This document shows, in pieces, positions 55,801 through 64,000 of a stretch of DNA of 64,000 bases. The position numbers and the translations under genes are program-made. Source of the DNA: Liolophura sinensis. Taxonomy: Eukaryota; Mollusca; Polyplacophora; Chitonida; Chitonidae. Numbering within the stretch: position 1 is the first letter of the stretch; the number at the start of each line of letters is the position of its first letter. The stretch is from contig NC_088300.1 in NCBI RefSeq assembly GCF_032854445.1, positions 34,763,608 to 34,827,607 on the forward strand, written 5' to 3'. Below the pieces are notes generated by a model. It worked only from the letters and a program-made list of their open reading frames with translations. It ran no database searches and was not told the DNA's origin.

Positions 55801-58800
55801 GAAGCTCAGTGATGGTGGGAGGCGGAAGGGCGATAGCTAGTGCCACTAGCCCTAGCAATGGAGGGGACTGTTTGCGATTTAATGAAAATGAAAACTGGGG
55901 TCGATGGTGAGCTATTATATGAACTACCTGCAAACACAAAGAAAATGGTGTTGCATTTAATTAGAGTAGATAAGAGTAATACAGTACAATTCATAAACAA
56001 TGTAATACATTCTACACTGGCTTTAACTCTGGCACCCAAAACACAATCACAAGCAGCTAAACTGCAGCACACATATTAAAGACAATCACAGTGGTTAACC
56101 TTTCCACATTAAATGTGGATTAAATGTAAATGTTCCATTTTTGAGACTAGCTGTGCCACAAACAAAACATCCGCTTGTACACCTTGACTGGTTAAGGTGG
56201 ACTTACTCTATAACCTGAGGTTTTCACATATGCCCCTTGTATGGTTAAGGTGGACTTACTCTATAACCTGAGGTTTTCACATATGCCCCTGGTTTGGTTA
56301 AGAGTAGACTTACTCTATATCCTGAGATTTTCACATATGCCCCTGGTTTGGTTAAGCGTGGACTTACTCTATAACCTGAGGTTTTCACATATGCCCCTTG
56401 TATGGTTAAGGGGGGACATACTCTATATCCTGAGGCTTTCACATGTGCCCCTGGTTTGGTTAAGGGGGGCCTTACTCTATAACCTGAGGCTTTCACATGT
56501 GCCCATTGTGTAGTTAAGGAGGCCTTACCCTACACATATATCCTGAGGTTTTCACATGTGCCCCTGGTTTGGTTACGTAGGACTTACTCTATATCCTGAG
56601 GTTTTCACATGTGCCCCTAGTTTGGTTCAAGCTGGACTTACTCTATATCCTGATGTATTCACATGTGCCCCTGGTTTGGTTACATAGGACTTACTCTATA
56701 TCCTGAGGTTTTCACATGTGCCCCAGGTTTGGTTATGTAGGACTTGCTCTATATCCTGAGGTTTTCACGTGTGCCCCTTGTTTGGTTATGTAGGACTTAC
56801 TCTACATCCTGATGTATTCACATGTGCCCCTGGTTTGGTTACATAGGACTTACTCAATATCCTGAGGTTTTCACATGTGCCCCTGGTTTGGTTATGTAGG
56901 ACTTGCTCTATATCCTGAGGTTTTCACGCGTGCCCCTTGTTTGGTTACGTAGGACTTACTCTATATCCTGAGGTTTTCACATGTGCCCCTAGTCTGGTTC
57001 AAGCTGGACTTACTCTATATCCTGATGTATTCACATGTGCCCCTGGTTTGGTTACATAGGACTTACTCTATATCCTGAGGTTTTCACATGTGCCCCAGGT
57101 TTGGTTATGTAGGACTTGCTCTATATCCTAAGGTTTTCATGCGTGCCCCTTGTTTGGTTACGTAGGACTTACTCTATATCCTGAGGTTTTCACATGTACC
57201 CCTCGTTTCGTTAAGGTGGACTTCATCCGAATACAAAATGAGCGATCACTACCTTTGTCAGGGTTCAGAGTCATTACACATGCTGAAAAAAAAAAACAAA
57301 AAAAAACAACAATGTGAGAATAGGAGCATAAAGTCTGGCATAGCTTAAATCTTCAGTTTGTTCCCAGAGGCAGAATTAAGCTTATGTTAGTGACACTTAG
57401 TAAATGGTTAATACATGCTGAGCTTGGTTGATTACGCTTTGAAATAGCTGAACCAAAATTCCACCACATTAAGCTTTCACATGGCATTGTAGAGGCAAAA
57501 TTCAAATGGAAAGTTAAAAATCAGATTCAAACCTCACTTGCATCTGTCCAATGTCAGGCTTCATTATTACCATCATTTAATCCATAACATTTTTTTTTTA
57601 TAATCCATTGAGAGTCAGAAAGCATGTGTGAATTCTTTTATGGTGAAACCTTCACTAATGTGTTAGCAATAGGAAATCTTAATATGTCACCGTATTGGTA
57701 ATCTGTCTGCGGAATGGTGTCTACATGTACCTCAAGAGAGGCTGCACAGTACATGTATGAAATATGAAAAAAAAAAGTACTTTTTGCTAAGGTGGTAAAA
57801 ATTCTGAGAACTGAAAAAAACTAGAATGATATTAACAGTTTGAATTACACGGAAAATACCTTTATCTGGGAGAGAAGGACTGATAGACCTGGGGGTACCA
57901 GCATCACTGTCAGACAAAGAGCCTGGGGAGGGAACTCCGCCTGAAACACATTATTCCAACATCATTCTCTCAAATATGTAATTTTATTACATGCTTCTAA
58001 TATTTGATGATATTTACCCTCTTTTCTTTGTGACACACTAGTATAAAAATTCCTGAGAAATTCAATTTTGGGAATCATTAACACACCACAATCATGAACA
58101 AAAATAAAAATTTATGACTGCTTTTATGAAAAAATTTGAAAAATTACCAGTATATTGATAGTCTATTTCTATACACTTTATATGTAAAAAAGAAAGTGTG
58201 TCAATAACTTATCAAATTGAAATATTTCTTCCCTCAGTTTATTCATACCTTGTGGAATTGCTAATCCTAAATGATCAGCCAACTCTGGATGATCTTTGAC
58301 GTGTACATAGTCAAACACACTGCTGCCTGTCATCTCTACCTGCGAACCGCAACATATCAAATAGGGTCAAATACAAATCGTAAATACATTTACAAATAAC
58401 TGTGTTAATGTAATGCTGCATCTCCTGTGCATGTTACATTACTACTGAAGGGACGAGATAGGTTATGGGGAGCTGAACTAGACACCTCTGGTTTTGGAGG
58501 TGCCGCTTGACAACATGTATCAGTATGGCGGAGACAAAATGTTAGAATTCCATTACTGAACTGATGACGGTAACACATAAAAGACCTCTAGAGTTGTGAA
58601 GATTTAAATATACATAAGTATTTCTCTTTAGAGATAAGATTACTTCATAATTAAATAAAATATAAACACACAAAGCCATTGATTTAATTCAGTACAGTCT
58701 GAGATGTAACTACTTGCACTTGTGTTTCCAAACTCCCACGAAATCAAACTCTATCAGTTCATTATCTTGTTTTTAAAGATGTTGCTAATTAATGTCAGTA

Positions 58801-59177
58801 AATTCTCCGTCATATATATCATATCTGGAATCCCAATGTGCTTGTTGGATGGACTTATACTTAGGCCGCATTTCGCCTCAAGTTTGGCATTTTTTCAAGT
58901 GACGTATTTTGCACAATAATTCAAGATTCATCCACCATATGGGGCCCCTTAACAGCTTTTTCTGTGAAATTTTCATTTATTTCACATCAGAAAGTGCTTC
59001 TGAAAGTGTATTTTTACATACCAAGCTTCAGGTGAAATCCAGTATTAATTAAGCCGACAGAGTAATGAAGTTACCATGACAACGTACCTGTGAAAGCCCT
59101 AGGTATATTGACACTGTTTCTGAGACATAGAGAAATCTGCCGTCATTGGAGAGAGCAAACCCAAAACCATCCAGAGA
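51419..59177 (-). CDS. bHLH-PAS transcription factor, NPAS1/NPAS3/Trachealess type, 3' part
   Basis: This gene encodes a nuclear DNA-binding developmental regulator that would pair with ARNT/Tango-type partners. Nine coding exons on the minus strand, all in phase, give 784 residues in the window: 59,088-59,177, 58,249-58,339, 57,860-57,940, 57,173-57,282, 55,734-55,927, 55,060-55,166, 54,436-54,583, 53,919-54,022 and 51,419-52,848. PAS-A is [33 protein letters not shown] and [23 protein letters not shown] is [21 protein letters not shown] through [20 protein letters not shown] to VVALNYVL. These fit NPAS3/Trachealess better than SIM, HIF or AHR. The last exon has a basic stretch ([12 protein letters not shown]), a PEDLS motif and a Ser/Pro/Tyr-rich C-terminus. 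The bHLH-coding exons are not found up to 64,000 and probably lie beyond it. Confidence 0.93.
53270..53911. mobile_element. Mariner-type MITE (TA target site, CAGT termini) in PAS gene last intron
   Basis: TA is followed by CAGTACAGCCCAATCCTAAC at the left. At the right GTTAGGATCCAGGTGTACTG is followed by TA. The termini are inverted repeats sharing CAGTACA and ATCCTAACCATCA, with further diverged inverted similarity inside (CCACTGTGGTC versus GACACCATGG). It is 642 bp long with no transposase frame, so non-autonomous. CAGT…ACTG ends with TA duplication are typical of Tc1/mariner elements. Confidence 0.8.
53919..54022 (-). CDS. PAS gene exon: after PAS-B
   Basis: [20 protein letters not shown] then [14 protein letters not shown], between TTGTTGTAG and donor GTAGGT. 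The vertebrate equivalent is the NPEYKDTPMDIAQL region. It is needed to convert the phase 2 exit of the PAS-B exon to the phase 1 entry of the last exon. The next intron begins directly with a MITE. Confidence 0.9.
54270..54352 (+). mobile_element. Diverged family 1 SINE tail in PAS gene intron
   Basis: TATAAATGGCTGCCATCACA, TGAGTGAAAAATATTCTGAT and AACAACAATCAAATAAACC match the tail with many changes. Confidence 0.5.
54436..54583 (-). CDS. PAS gene exon: PAS-B end
   Basis: [49 protein letters not shown], between TCGTCAG and GTAAGTCTC. The KGQ…T.YYR…GGY.WIQ…A…N…NYVL pattern is the conserved PAS-B core. Confidence 0.95.
55060..55166 (-). CDS. PAS gene exon: PAS-B middle
   Basis: [20 protein letters not shown] then [15 protein letters not shown], between TTGCAG and donor GTAAGCC, phase 1 at exit. 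Confidence 0.93.
55734..55927 (-). CDS. PAS gene exon: end of PAS-A to start of PAS-B
   Basis: [64 protein letters not shown]. It lies between TTTGCAG and GTAAGTAATG, phase 2 at exit. ALPPPTI.E.R…FVTR is the NPAS1/3 signature. Confidence 0.95.
56190..57235 (-). repeat. Exon-plus-donor-derived minisatellite, ~19 units of ~53-54 bp
   Basis: On the minus strand each unit reads AAGTCCACCTTAACGAAACG-like, AGGGGTACATGTGAAAACCT, CAGGATATAGA|GT. This is the end of the PAS-A exon with its 5' splice site. The genuine exon end is the first unit and about 18 more follow inside the intron. Most keep AGA|GTAAGT; at least three have GC in place of GT. Units near 56,240-56,500 are 54 bp and stay open on the minus strand (…[18 protein letters not shown]…). 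The proximal units are mostly 53 bp and form higher-order blocks marked by a CTGATGTATTC variant. Confidence 0.95.
57173..57282 (-). CDS. PAS gene exon: PAS-A, source of the donor minisatellite
   Basis: Acceptor is a long T tract ending CAG at 57,283-57,285. The 110-nt exon encodes [20 protein letters not shown] then [16 protein letters not shown]. It leaves at AGA|GTAAGTCC in phase 0 and joins [10 protein letters not shown] in the next exon. The last 53 bp are the unit of the array that follows. If the first donor is skipped the frame reads VSPT and then a TAA stop, so only this donor gives a full protein. Confidence 0.93.
57860..57940 (-). CDS. PAS gene exon: PAS-A linker loop
   Basis: Encodes [20 protein letters not shown] then SPSLPDK between GTTTCAG and GTATTTTC. 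It is a Ser/Pro-rich insertion in the PAS-A loop, where NPAS1/3 proteins also carry a variable serine-rich insert. The assignment rests on phase continuity. Confidence 0.88.
58249..58339 (-). CDS. PAS gene exon: PAS-A middle
   Basis: [20 protein letters not shown] then [10 protein letters not shown], between TTCGCAG and GTATGAAT, phase 1 at exit. GSSVFDYVH is characteristic of the NPAS1/3 and Trachealess group. Confidence 0.95.
59088..59177 (-). CDS. PAS gene exon: PAS-A start
   Basis: The 90-nt exon, phase 0 at both ends, encodes [20 protein letters not shown] then [10 protein letters not shown]. It lies between acceptor TTTCACAG and donor GTACGTTG. The equivalent vertebrate NPAS3 text is [20 protein letters not shown]. 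Confidence 0.95.
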
Positions 59178-62100
59178 CTGTGAAAGAAAGGAGAAAAAAT
59201 ATTGGTCAGATTTTCCTTCAGTGATTAAACATAACTTATTTCTTGAGTATCATTATTGGTTGTATCTTGATGTTCCAGCAGAGTGCTAGAAAAGGATGAA
59301 CTATGTCAGAAAAATATACTGTAATAGGCCTAATAGGCAGACCCATCATATGACGTCACAGATGTATGCAAGCATAAGGTACACCCGGCATGCGGTCTGA
59401 GTTCATTGGGCTGAAATGTCAACACAAGGTGATGTCACAAAGAGTGCAGTGTCATCATATATATGAATGGTGATGCAACATGCGTGTGATGGAACCTTGT
59501 GTGACATCGCTAACATTATGACAATGCAAAATGCCACTACTTACAGACCAAATCTGGAAATCCGAAGACTAACATTCGCACTGAGAATTGGCACAGAAAT
59601 AATGGATATATTACAAAACATACAGATGGTCCACTTCTTCATTTAATTAGCACAGTTAACATTTCCTGTACTTCTATAACAATATGATCTATGTGAGTGA
59701 ATGTCCTTCAGATTCATTTCTATGACGCAATGGCGGCTTTATGAGAAACTTATGAGAAACTCAGGGGTAAATTCTCCCTTATTAGCAGTACAACTGTTAA
59801 GTGTTTACTCGTGAAAGTTCATAAAATCAGCAAATGTATCAAAATTAACATTAAAAAGGGTATTTATTTTTTTATTTTTTTTAAATAGTGTATTCATTCA
59901 TATGTTTTTATTCAAATAGAATCTGAAAGCTGGTAAATATTTCAAAACATGGTATCATAACACTAAAATAGATACAAATTAATGGAATGTAGATAACACA
60001 CCCATGAAATAACAGCTGTGTATTTATTTATTTATTTGATTGGTGTTTTACCCCATACTCAAGAATATTTCACTTATACCACGGCGGCCAGCATTATGGT
60101 GGGTGGAAACCGAGCACAACCCGGGGGAAACCCACAACCATCCGCAGGTTGCTGGCAGACCTTCCCATGTACGGAACAGCTGTGTACCAAAATGTATTAA
60201 ACAGATGCCCCCAATAATACAGTTTTTGTGTCTCATAACTACAGTAAATCCCAGTATGGAATTTTTTCACCAACTCCATTAGTACAAAAGTGTAATAAGC
60301 TGGGGACAAATTATGTGAAGTTATATATACATGATTTCAGTCTATATTAAAATCTGAAATATTTTTACGTGATTTTTTACCAGCTTGGTGCTGGGGGTAC
60401 ATGAGTGTGACTTCATGATATTATAGGCCTCTTATTGTTTTGTCGTTAAAAAAAATTTAGAAGTGATACATTGCGCAGTGAAAAGGAATGCTGCTATGAC
60501 ATGATTCTTACACAATTTTGTACAGAAATTTGTACATATTATGATATAGTCTATATCAAGTTCAAGTTCAAGTTTACTGGCAGTTATGGTCAGTTTGTCC
60601 ACACACCCAGCTGTACATCTACAGGTAACCATGGTAACAGATCTCCCTTGGGGTGGTCACTGTCTCACACCAACAAACCTCTCCAACACACTCCAATTAG
60701 TCAAATGCTAATTTCTAGCTATTTCCGCATTGCTCTTTTGTATGAACGTACTGGATGACCCCTAGTGTGCAGGCGGATGCATTGACGAGGCTTTCTCGGG
60801 ACCTTGATATGCTTTATCTTCAAGTAAACTATTAGAAGTGGCCCGTCTCAATGTCAACACTTAGTACAAAACTGGCTGACACCATGCCATGCCCAGCTGC
60901 CTACATCAAAGCCTGCCTTCCCTCAGTCCCATAAGCTGTCTAAAACCCGCTGATGCTACCATAATTACCCAGGGCCAAAATGGACCCAATCCGCTCCATC
61001 TGCCCAACAACTTTGTCAATATTTGCTCTCCATTTGTCATAATCTCAAAACAGGCCTATTTACACGAAGACTGCGCCGTTTGGGGAAGGCTACACCTGGG
61101 CAGGATTACAACAACATCACAGCTACTGTGAAGAAGTATGAGTAGCTCCTGCTAGGTATTAGTCTTTCCACAGGCAGACTTAACGAACTTCACTTCACAG
61201 GTAGCCTACAGCTAGCCACAGGTGGCTGGCCAGGTAAACAGAAAGAAATTACACCTCAATACTATAGCGTTATTCAGCAAGGAAAACAGTTTTGTGACTG
61301 TTTATAATGTTTTGAATTTTTGCTACAACAAATATTCTACAGGTAAATAAATGCTGATTTATGAACAAGAGACTATTAAAGCTTTCAGGCCAAAAAAAAC
61401 AAAAAAAAAAAAAAAAACGAAAAAACAACCACAGAAAAAAAACCTTAATAATCACTCTTTTCTAAGTTCCGAAGTTCTCCATTAAAGTTGTTTGCACCCA
61501 ACTCATGTTAAGAGTTCAATTAATATGTCTGAGATAACAAGTTTGATTCCTTCCTGGTAGATGTGAAGACTAAACACTGCCAGTGAGGAGGGCATAGTAA
61601 AGTAGCCTGTTTTTCTGAAAACTTCTACAGGAAGAGAACAGATTTTTTTTCTCTCCAAAGGCCATCAATAACATCTCTGACTTGTAGGCCAAGTGGAGAA
61701 CTCTTGCAGTCCACCAGTTACCTCCCTGTAATCTGTCAGCCTCGCAAGCCATCCATCAGCGGTCTCGAAACTGACCATGTAGAAAACAAATTCCTCCAGT
61801 CATCAATAACAGAACTAACGACAAACGCCATACTGAATATTTCATGTCGCTTCGATTTAACGGCAGACCCAGACTGAAATGGCGGCTATAAATTTCTTTA
61901 AAGTTTTTGCTCTGATAGGAAGTAATTTGGTGTGTTGGAGTGGCATGATTGATGAATGCTACCCTCCATAATTCAACCAATCCTGTTTATTGCCCAGAAA
62001 CTCCGAACAAGACAGGAATATTTTACGCCACTTAAGTAAGGAGTTAATACAGTTTAGGGTCGATGTGCCTACATAAGGTTCGCGAAGTAGACATCATCGT

Positions 62101-64000
62101 ACAGTTTGTTCTTACCCTAAAGACTTCAAGTCAATCCTCCAGTGGACGACATTACAACGTTCAAGGGAGTTAATCCACTGACTATCGCGTTATCTCCGGA
62201 TAATGACGTTGGCACTCAACATATCCAAATTACTTAGTGTTTTGATCTGTCTTAGACACTGAGTTAGTTTGGGTTTATATCCCAGAAGTCTGCCATTTTC
62301 TCTAGACCATATTAGATTCTCCCCAGATCATGCTCCGATTGGTTCAACTCTCCAGGCTATCATAAATAGCCTATTTGTCGGCTTGACGCTTCAATTATTC
62401 TGAGAACATGACAAAAAGCCTTTGTTTGTGCCCATGGGTCTTGATGAGATTAAATATTTGGATGATGGACTGTGGAGGAAGGTGTCAAACTGGATGAGCT
62501 ATCGTCACATTGATGACACTTGTTTGAACCAATATACTCCTTCACCAACCGCAAACTCTGGAACGAAACCTGACTGGAAAGGCCGATGGCGTACAGCCCG
62601 TAAAAACCCTCATTTGTCTTGTGTATTATTTTCACTTATCATCGAGTGTCAGCGGACTAGCTGGTTAGCCTGCCTTTCCTTGCTGGCCAGGCCCTGCATC
62701 GCCGCGGTGACAGTGCGCCCATGGGAGCCAGGGATGGATGAGCTTGCCACCCATCCTGTGATGACGGCCCACTCTAAATGAACTGCTCTGTCAGCGAATT
62801 AACTAAACCCTTGACCTCTGCTCACATTGCCTTTAACATGTCTCTTCTTTTCCACAAAATTTATCTTCTTGAGGAATTGGAGATCAGATCAAATCAAACA
62901 AAACAGGCCATGATACCTTACACCACATCAAGTGTCCAATAAAACGACACTGATGTGATAAAACTTTGATCATGTGGTCACTCTCAACTGGCCAGCTAAG
63001 AGCGCAGACAATTAAAGTTTCATGCTAATTGTAGAAAGCTCTCAGACATGTGTGTTCACTCCTGATGGTTACAACACATACATTAAACAACAAAAATGTT
63101 GTGAATACTTGACAAATCCACAATAATTAACATTTGATTACAATTTGATGGAAGTATAGCCCCATGATAAGGCCACATCTATATTTTCAACTTTAACCTG
63201 AATATTCTCTGAGAAATAAAAACAAACAAAAACAGTAGTAGGCACTAATTAATACGGCTAAATGCAACATCTTTGAAACAGACATTCATATACCAGCCGT
63301 CAACCGAATTCTGGGTAAATAATAAGCACATCACGAGGGTCTTAAAGACGCCAATTTTGATGATTTTGTCATAAGAGATTAATCAAAACTGACAAAAAAA
63401 GGCACTATAAGGCAAATGAATCAATCAGAATCAAGCAACATGTGCCACTTGAAAAATCCTTAATTCAAGTGAAATACAGTGCCTCAAATTATTGCCTTTC
63501 AGTGTTAAACTGACCCTAAAGTTATAATGCAACCCGCTTCATAAATTTTAGAAATTTTATTACCCATTTCGAAGGCGCAGACATTGCTGACAGATTGTGA
63601 AAGGTAATTATCTGGGACTAAAATCACAGCAAATATTTGTTAGCATTTGCACTGATCCATTCTTTGCCAAAAATATTGCCTTTTTGAGGTGCAAGTCTGC
63701 CTCTGTAGTGTACGTACTACATATAATTTGATTACTCTCATCTTTGATAATTTTAAATATCAAAGGGAGCCATTAGACTTATTTCTGCTCCATTCATAGA
63801 CAGCCTACATGTACATGAACTACAGTTCTGTACTTGGTCTACAAATTTGCATTAAAATGCATTTTAAATTGCAAATTAAGGTAATGAAATATTACGTTTG
63901 AAGTCCTACCCTTCAAACGAACCTTAAAACATTTTTCTATTAAAGATGAATAAACAGAATCTGGCAAAGCGAGGAAGCTTTAATGCTCAGTTTCAGAATA
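59178..64000. other. Upstream part of the PAS gene or its flank; no exon found
   Basis: This should be intron or 5' region of the PAS gene. I searched the minus strand for a bHLH exon (R..RR.KEN.EF.EL pattern) and for an exon ending HILQ or similar before a GT donor and found neither. Contents are a young SINE (60,023-60,174), a consensus CRE octamer TGACGTCA at 59,351-59,358, A-rich runs near 61,390-61,440 and unique sequence. A 119-codon plus-strand frame at 62,422-62,781 has no splice or homology support. Confidence 0.5.
60023..60174 (-). mobile_element. 5'-truncated family 1 SINE with 12-bp target site duplication
   Basis: AACAGCTGTGTA occurs at 60,011-60,022 and 60,175-60,186, bracketing a minus-orientation copy. 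That copy starts with the (TTTA)n tail and ends at CTTCCCATGTACGG, losing the tRNA head. It is close to consensus, so fairly young. Confidence 0.92.

Noticed and set aside
56241-56513. Plus- and minus-strand frames of 83-90 codons ([10 protein letters not shown] / [17 protein letters not shown] repeats)
   Set aside because: They are part of the exon-derived array. The minus-strand text is PAS-derived, but it cannot be reached in frame from the true exon because a TAA follows the first donor.
59351-59358. TGACGTCA CRE octamer as a regulatory site of the PAS gene
   Set aside because: An 8-bp match is expected about once in 64 kb by chance and there is no further supporting context.
62422-62781. 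119-codon plus-strand frame
   Set aside because: No recognisable domain, no splice context and mixed composition; long for chance but unsupported.

Overview
The window is animal nuclear DNA, intron-rich and repeat-rich. It contains three recognisable protein-coding genes whose exons join in frame across GT-AG introns. The many copies of tRNA-headed SINEs ending in CAATCAAATAAATAAATA, a second SINE family ending near TTAAGTACGACGTTAAACCCCAAGC, and frequent ACATGTACATGT motifs suggest a lophotrochozoan, most likely a mollusc. Species cannot be fixed from this sequence alone.

Layout. (1) 1-12,785: an old, diverged large tandem duplication with a unit of about 5.7-5.9 kb, in two full copies and one partial copy. 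No gene is demonstrable in it; it holds internal minisatellites and later SINE insertions. (2) 12,786-20,467: no recognisable gene, apart from the probable 3' UTR of the next gene. (3) 20,468-24,878, minus strand: a complete four-exon two-pore-domain potassium channel of 282 aa, with pore filters TTIGYGH and TTVGFGD. (4) 28,941-41,328, plus strand: a complete nine-exon SPATA7 orthologue of 1,021 aa, with a lineage-specific 22-residue coding repeat. (5) 41,329-51,418: intergenic and UTR sequence with a ~67-bp minisatellite interrupted by SINEs. (6) 51,419-59,177, minus strand: the 3' nine coding exons of a bHLH-PAS transcription factor of the NPAS1/NPAS3/Trachealess group. The bHLH exons are not seen and probably lie beyond 64,000.

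How the genes relate. They serve unrelated processes: membrane leak potassium current, ciliary transition zone, and developmental transcription. The K2P gene and SPATA7 are head-to-head about 4 kb apart. Human KCNK10 and SPATA7 have the same adjacent head-to-head arrangement on 14q31, and NPAS3 is also on human chromosome 14, so this looks like an old animal linkage.

The most unusual structure is in the PAS gene. The last ~53 bp of a PAS-A exon, with its own 5' splice donor, is amplified into about 19 tandem units (56,190-57,235). This leaves one true donor followed by a long row of look-alike donors. Two exons further downstream, a mariner-type MITE sits 5 bp after another donor of the same gene.
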